Positions 1 through 8,449 of a DNA stretch of 64,000 nt are shown here, in pieces (positions within the stretch are counted from its first letter, which is position 1; each line of letters starts with the position of its first letter). The position numbers and the translations under genes were made by a program. The notes beneath the pieces were generated by a model. The model saw only the letters and a list, made by a program, of their open reading frames with translations. It had not been told where the DNA came from and did not search any database. Source of the DNA: Flavobacteriaceae bacterium CP2B (GTDB taxonomy: Bacteria; Bacteroidota; Bacteroidia; Flavobacteriales; Flavobacteriaceae); contig LXTR01000038.1 of the NCBI GenBank assembly GCA_001683825.1, positions 1-64,000 on the forward strand, in the 5' to 3' direction.

Positions 1-1793
1 GTCATCAGGATACAGTAACTCTGCTCCGCCCCACGGCCCACCCGCCCGCGCAGCTGGTGCAACTGGGAAAGCCCGAAACGTTCCGCGCTCTCAATGACCA
101 TTACGCTGGCATTGGGGATGTTGACGCCCACTTCGATAACCGTGGTAGCCACCATGATCTGTGTCTGCCCTTTGGCGAAGCGTTCCATTTCAATATCCTT
201 GTCTTCTGCCTTCATCTGCCCGTGCACGATAGAGATCTGGTAGTTGGGCAAGGGGAATTCCCGGGCCATGCTTTCATAGCCGTCCATCAGGTCCTTGTAA
301 TCCAGGGCCTCCGATTCCTGGATAAGGGGGTACACCACATAGACCTGCCGGCCTTTCCCGATTTCATCTTTCAGGAAGCGGAAGACTTTCAGCCGGTTGG
401 TGTCGTAGCGGTGGACGGTTTTTACCGCTTTCCGGCCCGGGGGGAGTTCGTCGATCACCGATATGTCCAGGTCCCCGTAAAGGCTCATGGCCAGGGTCCT
501 GGGGATAGGGGTGGCCGTCATGATAAGGATGTGGGGCGGTATTTCGTTTTTATGCCAGAGCTTGGAGCGCTGGGCCACCCCAAAGCGGTGCTGTTCATCG
601 ATGATGGCCAGCCCCAGGTTGTGAAACTGTACCCGGTCTTCCAGCACGGCATGGGTTCCTACAAGGATATGCAGGCTGCCGTCTTCGAGGGCGGCATGTA
701 TCTCGTTGCGGGCCTTCTTTTTCACGGATCCGGTGAGCAAAGCCGAAGAAAGGTCGATACCGCCCAGGAGCTCCCGGATGCTGTTGTAGTGCTGTATGGC
801 CAGGATCTCGGTAGGGGCCACGATACAGGCCTGGAAACCGTTGTCCACGGCCAGCAACATGGCCATGAGGGCCACAATGGTCTTTCCGGAGCCCACATCG
901 CCCTGTAGCAACCGGTTCATCTGCGCCTTGCTCCCCAGGTCGGCCCGGATTTCACGGATCACCTTTTTCTGGGCGCCGGTTAGCTTAAACGGCAGGTGCT
1001 CGTGAAAGAAGGTATTGAAATAATAACCCACCTTTTCAAAAGGGTGGCCTTTGATTTTTAGTTTGCGATACCGGTTCTTTAGCAGGAGTTGCAGTTGGAT
1101 GTAAAAAAACTCCTCAAACTTCAGGCGGAACTGGGCCCTGGCCAAAAGGGCCTGGTTTTTTGGGAAATGGATATTGAACATAGCCTCATCCTTTCCGGGC
1201 AACCGCAATTCCTGGAGCAGGTAGGGGGGAAGGGTCTCCGCAAAGCGCCCCTTGTGTTCCATGAACAACTGCTGCATGAGCCGGTTGAGCACCCGGTTGG
1301 TCACCCCTTTTTTCTGAAGTTTTTCAGTAGATGGGTATACCGGTTGCATGGCTACCCTGTAGCCTTTCTGGTGCTCGGACAGCAACTCCATCTCGGGGTG
1401 TGGCATGGAAAACCGCCCGCTGTACCATTGGACACGCCCGAAGACCACATAAGGGGTGTTTATTTCCAGGTTTTCACGGATCCACTTTTGTCCGTGGAAC
1501 CATACCAGTTCCATTTCCCCGCTGTCATCGGCAAAGGTAGCTACCAGCCGCTTCCCTTTTTTTTGCTCCACGGTTTTCAGGTGGATGATCTTGCCCACCA
1601 CCTGTACCTCGGCATTGGTGCGTTGTAGCTGGCTGATCGTGTAGTATCGCGTTTTGTCAATATACCGGTTGGGGAACAGGTGGAGCAGGTCCTGGTAGGA
1701 ATGCACCCCCAGTTCTGAGGCCAGCAGGGAAGCCCGGTTGGGGCCTACGCCTTTCAGGTAGGTGAGCGGGGTTTGAAGGACACTGGCATTCAT
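1..1793 (-). CDS. recG: ATP-dependent DNA helicase RecG (3' end outside window)
   Basis: RecG unwinds and remodels stalled forks and branched recombination intermediates in the cytoplasm. The minus-strand reading frame from an ATG at 1793 stays open to the window edge, giving about 597 residues of a family usually near 700, so only the C-terminus is missing. The N-terminus reads LKGVGPNRA (RecG wedge region). An OB-fold region follows, then Walker A GDVGSGKT near 890, the DEQHRFGV motif II near 600, TATPIPRTLA, and the C-terminal helicase lobe with VIEVGVNIPNA and QLRGRVGRG near the window start. It is divergent from the aminopeptidase gene, with 81 bp between the starts. Identification is secure; only the end is unseen. 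Confidence 0.95.
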   Translation of the reverse strand, partial: MNASVLQTPLTYLKGVGPNRASLLASELGVHSYQDLLHLFPNRYIDKTRYYTISQLQRTNAEVQVVGKIIHLKTVEQKKGKRLVATFADDSGEMELVWFHGQKWIRENLEINTPYVVFGRVQWYSGRFSMPHPEMELLSEHQKGYRVAMQPVYPSTEKLQKKGVTNRVLNRLMQQLFMEHKGRFAETLPPYLLQELRLPGKDEAMFNIHFPKNQALLARAQFRLKFEEFFYIQLQLLLKNRYRKLKIKGHPFEKVGYYFNTFFHEHLPFKLTGAQKKVIREIRADLGSKAQMNRLLQGDVGSGKTIVALMAMLLAVDNGFQACIVAPTEILAIQHYNSIRELLGGIDLSSALLTGSVKKKARNEIHAALEDGSLHILVGTHAVLEDRVQFHNLGLAIIDEQHRFGVAQRSKLWHKNEIPPHILIMTATPIPRTLAMSLYGDLDISVIDELPPGRKAVKTVHRYDTNRLKVFRFLKDEIGKGRQVYVVYPLIQESEALDYKDLMDGYESMAREFPLPNYQISIVHGQMKAEDKDIEMERFAKGQTQIMVATTVIEVGVNIPNASVMVIESAERFGLSQLHQLRGRVGRGAEQSYCILM

Positions 1794-1841
1794 CCGACTA
1801 AAATAACGGATACCCCAGTCAACTGCAAGGGCTCAAAATAG

Positions 1842-1849
1842 TAAATTTG
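1842..1849 (+). promoter_or_regulatory. -7 promoter box for the M1 aminopeptidase gene
   Basis: TAAATTTG matches the Bacteroidota -7 consensus TAnnTTTG exactly. It places transcription start near 1856 and so supports the ATG at 1875 over the upstream in-frame TTG at 1857. Confidence 0.5.
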
Positions 1850-1874
1850 ATGTACTTTGCATCCCATATCTGCC

Positions 1875-3962
1875 ATGAAACAATTTATACGTACCCTATT
1901 GCTCCTCTGGGGCATTGCATTGGCCGCCCAGGAACAGCCGGCAGTCGACGTTCTCCGGGCCTGGATAGCCGTTGAACCCGATCCGGTCCGGAAAAGCGTG
2001 GATGGCCGCGCGGAGTACAGCTTCAAAATACTGGAGCCGTCAGATTCGGTCTACCTGGACGCCAGGGCCATGGATTTTGACCAGGTCCTCCTTAACGGGC
2101 GTAAAGTGAAGTACCGGAACCTGCAGACTGGGATCAGCCTGTATAAGCGTTTTAAAAAGGGGCGGACCTATCAACTTCGCCTGGATTATCACGCCCGGCC
2201 TATACAAGGCGTTTATTTTATTGGTTGGGGGGATAGCATTCCCGACAACAACCAGGTCTGGACCCAGGGACAGGGAAAATACAGCAGCCATTGGGTGCCT
2301 AGTTTTGACGATATGAGGGAAAAAGTGGAATTTGACCTTCGTATTACCTTCGATGATCGGTATGAAGTGGCGGCTAATGGCAAGCTTGTAGGGGCCAGCG
2401 CGTCTGGAGGCAAGAAGTCCTGGCAGTTTGATATGCGCCACCCGATGAGCTCCTACCTGCTGGCATTCGCCATAGGCAAGTATGCAAAACAATCCCTGAA
2501 AACCGCCTCGGGCATCCCCGTTCATCTGTACTATTATCCTTCCGACAGTCTGAAGGTAGAGCCCACCTACCGCCATAGCCGCCGGATTTTCGATTTTCTG
2601 GAGCAGGAAATCGGCGTTCCCTACCCCTGGCAGGAATACCGCCAGGTGCCGGTACGCGATTTCCTCTATGCCGGGATGGAGAATACGGGCTGCACCCTGT
2701 TTTCGGACGGGTATATGGTAGATAGCGTGGCGTTCATTGACCGCAATTATGTAAATGTGAATGCCCATGAACTGGCCCACCAGTGGTTTGGCAACCTGGT
2801 GACAGAGGTGTCGGGCAGGGACCATTGGCTGCATGAAGGTTTTGCCACCTATTATGCCTACCTGGCGGAAAAGGAGATCTTTGGGGAAGACCATTTTTAC
2901 TGGAGGTTTTTTGAAACCGCAAAGGACCTGTTACGCCTTTCGGAAGAGGGTCGTGGCGAAGCCCTGACCGACCCTGGCGCGGGAAGCCTTACCTTTTATG
3001 AAAAAGGTGCCTGGGCGTTGTATGTGCTTAGGGAAACCTTAGGGGAGGAAGCGTTTAGGGCGGGGATAAAAAGTTACCTGGATCGGTACCGTTTTGGCAA
3101 TGCCACCGTTTCCGATTTCATTTCTGAAATGGAACGGATATCGGGCAGGGACCTGCAACCCTTTGTAGCGGAATGGTTGCAGGCAACGGAATTCCCGTAC
3201 CACAAAGGTTTAAGCCTGTTGGCCTCACGCTGCCGCAGCCTGGAGGAGTTCCTTTTGTTGCAACGCGAACTTACGGCCACTACCGCCCCCAATGAACCCA
3301 TCATACGGCGGTATTGGGAAGGACAGGAGTCGTCCCGGTGGAAGGAGGCGGTAGTAAAGACGTACTTCAATTCGCTTTCGGAAGAATTCATTGGGAACGC
3401 CCTGTCGGTCAACGACTGGAAAATCCGGCAGGCGATTGCCATGGAAACCGCGCAGGTCCCCGCGGGTTTGAAAGCCAGCTACGAGTCGTTACTGGCCGAC
3501 CCCAGCTATACTACCAGGGAGGCCATTTTGTACAAGCTCTGGATCTATTTTGACGGGGACCGGCAACGGTACCTGGACCAGTGCCGCGACATCATTGGGT
3601 TGCCCAACCACAATGTGCGCCTGTTGTGGTTGACGCTGGCCCTGCTGACATCCGGCTACGAAACGGAGGCAAAGCCGCGCTATCTGGAAGAGCTACGGGG
3701 CTATACTTCCGAAGCCTACAACTTTGAGACCCGGCAGCTGGCTTTTCAGTACCTGAAAGAAGTTTTTGATTTTAGCGATGCCAATTTGCAAGACCTGGTC
3801 CGGGCTACCGTACATCACAGCTGGCAGTTTAGAAGTTACGCCAGGGCCCTGCTCGATGAATTGTTGAAAAGCCAGCGGTACCTGGACAGGATTGCCCAAC
3901 TCTCCGGAGAACTAAAAGAAGAAGAATTACGTTATATTAGGCAAAAACTTGTAGCAGAATGA
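1875..3962 (+). CDS. M1 family zinc aminopeptidase, exported
   Basis: This is a predicted periplasmic or surface metallo-aminopeptidase of family M1 that trims N-terminal residues from peptides. The 695-residue product starts with a signal peptide (MKQFIRTLLLLWGIALAAQ). It carries the exopeptidase motif GMEN at residues 267-270 and the gluzincin zinc site HELAH at 298-302, with the third ligand E321 in WLHEGFATY; the 18-residue spacing between H302 and E321 is canonical. A helical C-terminal region follows. The ATG at 1875 is chosen because the -7 box at 1842 leaves no room for the upstream TTG. The stop overlaps the start of the patatin gene (ATGA), so the two are probably cotranscribed. All catalytic residues are present. 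Confidence 0.93.
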   Translation: MKQFIRTLLLLWGIALAAQEQPAVDVLRAWIAVEPDPVRKSVDGRAEYSFKILEPSDSVYLDARAMDFDQVLLNGRKVKYRNLQTGISLYKRFKKGRTYQLRLDYHARPIQGVYFIGWGDSIPDNNQVWTQGQGKYSSHWVPSFDDMREKVEFDLRITFDDRYEVAANGKLVGASASGGKKSWQFDMRHPMSSYLLAFAIGKYAKQSLKTASGIPVHLYYYPSDSLKVEPTYRHSRRIFDFLEQEIGVPYPWQEYRQVPVRDFLYAGMENTGCTLFSDGYMVDSVAFIDRNYVNVNAHELAHQWFGNLVTEVSGRDHWLHEGFATYYAYLAEKEIFGEDHFYWRFFETAKDLLRLSEEGRGEALTDPGAGSLTFYEKGAWALYVLRETLGEEAFRAGIKSYLDRYRFGNATVSDFISEMERISGRDLQPFVAEWLQATEFPYHKGLSLLASRCRSLEEFLLLQRELTATTAPNEPIIRRYWEGQESSRWKEAVVKTYFNSLSEEFIGNALSVNDWKIRQAIAMETAQVPAGLKASYESLLADPSYTTREAILYKLWIYFDGDRQRYLDQCRDIIGLPNHNVRLLWLTLALLTSGYETEAKPRYLEELRGYTSEAYNFETRQLAFQYLKEVFDFSDANLQDLVRATVHHSWQFRSYARALLDELLKSQRYLDRIAQLSGELKEEELRYIRQKLVAE

Positions 3963-4864
3963 GGGCCTTGGTAATTTCAGGTGGAGGGAGCAAAGGGGCA
4001 TTTGCCGGTGGGGTGGCCCAATTCCTGCTGGAGGAACTTGGGCATAAGTACGACTTGTTCCTGGGAACCTCTACCGGGAGTTTGCTGATCTCCCACCTCG
4101 CTTTGAACAAAATCCAAAAAATCCGGGACGTGTATACCTCGGTAAACCAGGACAGCATTTTCAGCAACCGTCCCTTTACCATCAATAAGAAGTATGGGGT
4201 GTCGACGATTGGGATCGACCACTGGAACGTTTTAAAGAACTTTTACCGCGGGAGTAAAACCTTTGGGGAAAGCCATAACCTGCTGGACCTCATCAAGTCG
4301 ACCCTCACCGAAAGGGAATTCAAGACCCTGAAGAACGGGGACAAGGATATTGTGGTCACCGTTTCTAACCTGTCCCTGAACCAGGTGGAGTACAAATCGA
4401 TCAAGGATTTTTCCTATGCCGATTTTTGCGAGTGGATATGGATCTCCTGTAATTACACACCCTTTATGAGCCTGGTGCGAAAGGAAGGCTGTGAATATGC
4501 CGACGGGGGCCTTGGGAGCATGGTGCCCATCGAAGAGGCGGTTAAGCGGGGTGCCACCGTCATCGATGCGATCATCCTGCATACCGAGGTTACCCATTAC
4601 AACCGCTTGCCGGCCAAAAATGTCTTCTCGCTGCTTACCAGCATGTTCAGTTTTATGCTCGACAGGATTGAGCGACAGAATATCCGCATAGGAAAGTTTG
4701 TTGCCAGGCACAATGATGCCATTATCAACTTCTACTATACGCCAACCGTGCTCACCACCAACTCACTCATCTTTGAAAAGGAAAAAATGACAGCCTGGTG
4801 GGAGAGTGGGTTCACTTTTGCCAAGACCAAGAATATGGAATTGAGCGAGATAGATCCGGAATAA
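3959..4864 (+). CDS. Patatin-like phospholipase family protein
   Basis: The product is a 301-residue serine acyl hydrolase of the patatin family, expected to hydrolyse phospholipid or other acyl esters. The oxyanion loop GGGSKG lies at residues 8-13, the nucleophile elbow GTSTG puts the catalytic serine at S38, and the dyad aspartate D182 sits in the DGG motif. No signal peptide is visible, so it is probably cytosolic or peripherally membrane-bound. It overlaps the stop of the aminopeptidase gene by 4 bp, which suggests translational coupling. The physiological substrate cannot be read from the sequence. Confidence 0.9.
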   Translation: MRALVISGGGSKGAFAGGVAQFLLEELGHKYDLFLGTSTGSLLISHLALNKIQKIRDVYTSVNQDSIFSNRPFTINKKYGVSTIGIDHWNVLKNFYRGSKTFGESHNLLDLIKSTLTEREFKTLKNGDKDIVVTVSNLSLNQVEYKSIKDFSYADFCEWIWISCNYTPFMSLVRKEGCEYADGGLGSMVPIEEAVKRGATVIDAIILHTEVTHYNRLPAKNVFSLLTSMFSFMLDRIERQNIRIGKFVARHNDAIINFYYTPTVLTTNSLIFEKEKMTAWWESGFTFAKTKNMELSEIDPE

Positions 4865-4870
4865 AAAGGG

Positions 4871-5389
4871 TTACCAAAGCTCGCCGATCTCCCTTTTGAT
4901 ATACGCCAGGGCGGTCGTGGAGGGCGACTGCTTGTCCATGGTTTCGTTAAGGATATCTTCCCGCAGCTTGCTGGCGGAGTCACTGGAGCTCATCCCGGCT
5001 TTACGGATGGACTGGATGGTGGCACTTTTGGCCGCCTTGATGATGTTCCAGCATTCATCGCTCATATAGATTTGCTGAGACAGGTTATGTTCAAATTCGT
5101 TCTCTATATGCCGGATCAACAGGTTTTCGTATTCCGCCTTATCAGAAGACTTTGGGGCGATACGCACCACCAGGCTGGGGATGGCGATCCGCTCCAGGAA
5201 AAGGGCCATCCGTTCATAGGCCTGCAACCGCAGGGGCAAAGCACTTTTCTGGGATTCTTTGTGCAACAGGAACCTCCTGCGCCCTTCTTCGTTATTGGTG
5301 TGCAATCTGAAAAAATAAAAAGCCACTGCGCCGGTGACCACGGCAGGCAGCAAATAGGCAAAAAGTTGAAAAATTCCGTCTCCGGTCAT
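4871..5389 (-). CDS. Conserved membrane-anchored protein of unknown function (DUF7935-like)
   Basis: This 172-residue protein has one N-terminal membrane segment (about residues 7-26, FQLFAYLLPAVVTGAVAFYF). A cytosolic-type, charged helical domain follows, with the motif LRLQAYERMALFLERI around residues 53-68. Similar proteins recur in Flavobacteriaceae; I believe this is the family PGAP calls DUF7935, but I cannot confirm that here. It converges on the patatin gene with 6 bp between the stops. I do not recognise any catalytic residues and assign no function. Confidence 0.75.
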   Translation of the reverse strand: MTGDGIFQLFAYLLPAVVTGAVAFYFFRLHTNNEEGRRRFLLHKESQKSALPLRLQAYERMALFLERIAIPSLVVRIAPKSSDKAEYENLLIRHIENEFEHNLSQQIYMSDECWNIIKAAKSATIQSIRKAGMSSSDSASKLREDILNETMDKQSPSTTALAYIKREIGELW

Positions 5390-5508
5390 ATTTTTTGGTT
5401 TTTTGGTGGGTTAACTGTTGCAAGAACGAATGATTTTCCCAAAAAGTATACACCTTCACTGCCCGGGTTCCTGCAGCAACCCCGCGGTATGGCGGGGCCA
5501 GCCCTTGC

Positions 5509-6336
5509 TTAATTCTTGACGTTGTCTTTCAGGGTCTTAAAAAACGCTTCATAGTTGGGGCGTATCGCTAGGCGGGTGGTAGTTTCTATATTCAAGCCTT
5601 CGACCCCCTTGCCGATGGCCATGACCCGATCTTCCTTTACCCCGAGGGAGGCACTCATTTTCCGGCCTATGGCAACCGCCCGCAACGCGCTTAATTCCAG
5701 GTTGTCTGCAGGCGCACCCTTTTCAAAATTCAGGGCATTGGCATGGCTTTCCACAGATAATTTTGTGTCCGGGTACCGTTTCAGGATTTCGGCGATTGTA
5801 CCGAGATAGGTTGAGGCATTGTCTTGCAGGGCAAAACTTTTGTCATTGTCCCCGAAAAGGAGGGTGTTGTCCAATGCCAGGACCACCATATTGTTGCTTA
5901 CGCCAATCCTGGCCGATTCGCCCATGGTCTTCTTCAGATCGGTAAGGATCTGCAGGGTGGTCGAATCAATCCGCGTTAGCGCGTCACTGATAGAGCGCAA
6001 CTGCCGCTCGGTGCGTTGTATGTTCGAGAGTGATTCGCTAATGCTTGCTGTTTTCTTGCTCGATTCTTCGGTGATCCTGTTCAGGTTTGTCAGCAAGGTG
6101 GCGTTGGTTTGCCGGAGGTCGGCCAATTCGGCTTCGATAGCCACCACTTTGGCTGCGCTGGCCGCTTCGTTTTTCCGGGCCGTGGCGAGTGCTGACCTGG
6201 TTTCGGTAAGTTCCGCTTCCAGCTGGTCTATTTCCGCGAAAAGTTCTTTTTTATTCTGCCCCATCGCCAGGGTGGTGGCTCCCAGCAAGAAAGCGATCCC
6301 GACAAGAGTTTGTTTGGTTAGGTGAGAAAATATCAT
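5509..6336 (-). CDS. OmpA-like periplasmic protein with degenerate peptidoglycan-binding motif
   Basis: The 275-residue product has a signal peptide (ends ...TTLAMGQ) without a lipobox and a long coiled coil (about residues 20-125). A C-terminal OmpA/MotB-like domain follows. The domain keeps NLELSALRA (the N-x2-LS-x2-RA signature), but the usual HTD is HAN (in VESHANALN), so the Asp that normally contacts diaminopimelate is missing. A perfect -7 box at 6371-6378 puts the transcription start below the first in-frame codon, which is why the ATG at 6336 is used. Its organisation parallels the canonical OmpA lipoprotein at 14.6-15.5 kb, and it may be a structural paralogue of it. Confidence 0.8.
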   Translation of the reverse strand: MIFSHLTKQTLVGIAFLLGATTLAMGQNKKELFAEIDQLEAELTETRSALATARKNEAASAAKVVAIEAELADLRQTNATLLTNLNRITEESSKKTASISESLSNIQRTERQLRSISDALTRIDSTTLQILTDLKKTMGESARIGVSNNMVVLALDNTLLFGDNDKSFALQDNASTYLGTIAEILKRYPDTKLSVESHANALNFEKGAPADNLELSALRAVAIGRKMSASLGVKEDRVMAIGKGVEGLNIETTTRLAIRPNYEAFFKTLKDNVKN

Positions 6337-6370
6337 AAGCAAAGGGTATAAGGTATAGTCAAATTTCCGA

Positions 6371-6378
6371 CAAAAGTA
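6371..6378 (-). promoter_or_regulatory. -7 promoter box for the OmpA-like gene
   Basis: Reads TACTTTTG on the minus strand, an exact TAnnTTTG match 35 bp before the ATG at 6336. It decides the start codon of that gene. Confidence 0.5.
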
Positions 6379-6471
6379 CAATCAAAATACATGCTAAAGC
6401 GGTGAAGGGAGGAAAAGCCCGGAAACTTTTGGCCGTTCCTTCCCCCACAGCAAACAGCGCCCCCGTTTCCT

Positions 6472-7749
6472 TTACGATTGGTTCAGGTATTCCAGGCTCA
6501 TCTCCGTCAGTGCCTTTACGCCCAGCAACAGGCCACTGTCATCGATCTTAAAATCGGGCGTGTGGTGTGGGTAAGAAGCGGTGGTGCCGGGGGTCATCCC
6601 TCCGAGGAAAATAAAGAACCCCGGGACTTCCCGCACGAAATACGAAAAATCTTCGGCCCCGGTGACCGCTTTTTGGCTCTGTACATTCTCGTTTCCAGCC
6701 ACAGCTCTGAGGGTAGGCAACATCCTGTCTACCAACGCGGGGTCATTAAAGGTGATATCGGTGTTTTCGGTAATCTCGATACTGGCCTCGCCCCCATAGG
6801 CCTTGGCGATTTGGGGGACCATTTCCATCATCCGGCGGTTGATCCTATCCTTCATGCCATAATCAAGGGTGCGTATGGTCCCGATCATCTCGGCACTTTC
6901 GGGGATGATGTTAAAGCGGACCCCACTTTTGATTTTCCCCACAGAGATGACCGCGGCTTCTTTGGTCAGTTCCGTTTCCCGGCTGATAATGGTCTGCAGC
7001 CCGTCAACGATCTTGGCACTGATCAGGATCGGGTCCACGCCGGACCAGGGCTGGGAGCCATGGGTTTGCTTGCCCTTCACATGGATCACGAACCGCTGGG
7101 CAGCCGCCATGGCCCCGCCAGGCTTGTATCGGATCACCCCCACAGGCGTCTGGGAGTTGATATGGAGCCCGAAAATGGCGTCCACATCGGGGTTTTTCAG
7201 CACCCCTTCCTTAACCATCAGCAGGGCCCCGCCTTCTTCCCCCGGGGGCGGGCCTTCTTCGGCGGGCTGGAAAATAAATTTCACGCTCCCCTTAATCTTG
7301 TCTTTGTGCTTCGACAGCACCTCGGCCACCCCCATCAATATGGCTACATGGGTGTCGTGCCCGCAGGCGTGCATCACGCCAACTTCCTCACCCAGGAATT
7401 CTGAAGTCACGGTCGACTTAAAAGGCAAATCGTTCCTTTCCGCTACCGGCAAAGCATCCATATCGGCCCGGAGGGCTACTACCTTCCCCGGCTGCGCGCC
7501 TTTGAGCAGGCCTACCACCCCGGTGTGCGCCACACCGGTCTGGACTTCAATCCCCAGTGCGGTAAGGTGGGCCGCGATTTTCTCCGCTGTCCGGAACTCC
7601 CGGTTAGACAGTTCGGGATGCTGGTGGAAATCCCTCCGCCACTCAATGACGCTCGATTCAATGGCCGCATAGGCCTCATCCAGGCCGGCATCCTGGGCAG
7701 CTAGAAAACTACACGCCAGCAATAAGGTTGCAGAAATAAAATGCTTCAT
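6472..7749 (-). CDS. M20 family amidohydrolase, exported
   Basis: This is a 425-residue metal-dependent amidohydrolase or carboxypeptidase of the M20D (hippurate hydrolase/IAA-amino-acid hydrolase) type, expected to cleave N-acyl amino acids. The signal peptide is MKHFISATLLLACSFLAAQ. Metal-site motifs visible are ALRADMDALP, MHACGHDTHVA, the EEGPPPGEEGG acidic stretch and, near the C-terminus, VTGAEDFSYF. The start lies 11 bp after the stop of the DsrE-like gene on the same strand, so they form a probable two-gene operon. The substrate is unknown; periplasmic location follows from the signal peptide. Confidence 0.92.
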   Translation of the reverse strand: MKHFISATLLLACSFLAAQDAGLDEAYAAIESSVIEWRRDFHQHPELSNREFRTAEKIAAHLTALGIEVQTGVAHTGVVGLLKGAQPGKVVALRADMDALPVAERNDLPFKSTVTSEFLGEEVGVMHACGHDTHVAILMGVAEVLSKHKDKIKGSVKFIFQPAEEGPPPGEEGGALLMVKEGVLKNPDVDAIFGLHINSQTPVGVIRYKPGGAMAAAQRFVIHVKGKQTHGSQPWSGVDPILISAKIVDGLQTIISRETELTKEAAVISVGKIKSGVRFNIIPESAEMIGTIRTLDYGMKDRINRRMMEMVPQIAKAYGGEASIEITENTDITFNDPALVDRMLPTLRAVAGNENVQSQKAVTGAEDFSYFVREVPGFFIFLGGMTPGTTASYPHHTPDFKIDDSGLLLGVKALTEMSLEYLNQS

Positions 7750-7760
7750 AAGTCTTGGTA

Positions 7761-8306
7761 TTAAAATTTTATAATTTGATAGCCTTCATTTTGGAATACG
7801 ATCAGTGCGGTCATGGCCGACAGGGACCATTGTACCCCCGGAATGGTTTGTTCCCTGCCAATATCCCTGGAGCTTGCAGATTGGCCACAGACGGCAATCT
7901 GTACCCCGGCATTGAGCAATTGCCTGACCAGGTCGGCATTGGGGCTTGCCACCCCATGTTTTTTCAGGTAGTCCCCCGGGCGCAGGAGGTCTTCTGTCGC
8001 CTTCCCGTGAACCACCAGGGCCACCGCCAGGTTTTCCGGTTTCACCCCACTACGGACGTGCATATTTAAGAAACGGGCCGCCGTTTCGAGTTGCGGATTA
8101 AGCTGTTCGCGTGAAGCCGGGCTGTCATATACATCAAAAACCGCCTTCAATTGTATATCGGTAGATGCCGGGATATCCGGGTTATCAATGGTAAAGACCT
8201 TGCCGTAGTCCGTAAAAACCGGGCCTGTTTCCTGGGCCATGGATAAAGTAAGGCAAAACAGGGACAGGAGCCCCGTCAGTACTATATGCTTTTGTTCGTA
8301 TGCCAT
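7761..8306 (-). CDS. DsrE/DsrF-like exported protein
   Basis: The 181-residue product (from the ATG at 8306) has a signal peptide ending ...LTLSMAQE and a DsrE-fold domain. Recognisable features are LAVALVVHGKATEDLL and the conserved GVQIAVCGQSASSR, whose cysteine matches the active-site position of sulfur-relay DsrE proteins, followed by VQWSLSAMTALIVFQNEGY. An exported, single-cysteine DsrE protein is typical of Bacteroidota, and the role is unknown. The upstream in-frame start at 8381 is rejected because a near-match -7 box (TATCTTTA, 8352-8359) lies inside that extension. It precedes the M20 gene by 11 bp. Confidence 0.82.
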   Translation of the reverse strand: MAYEQKHIVLTGLLSLFCLTLSMAQETGPVFTDYGKVFTIDNPDIPASTDIQLKAVFDVYDSPASREQLNPQLETAARFLNMHVRSGVKPENLAVALVVHGKATEDLLRPGDYLKKHGVASPNADLVRQLLNAGVQIAVCGQSASSRDIGREQTIPGVQWSLSAMTALIVFQNEGYQIIKF

Positions 8307-8449
8307 AAAAAAGTGCTTCTTGTTGCGATATCTAACAGTGTTTAACGCGCTTAAAGATACTACCATAATTAAACAAGGCAAGGGCAGGCAGGCCCAGTCC
8401 GTTATTTTTTATGAGATATTATAAACAGTATTTCAGGAAAAGGGCATTT

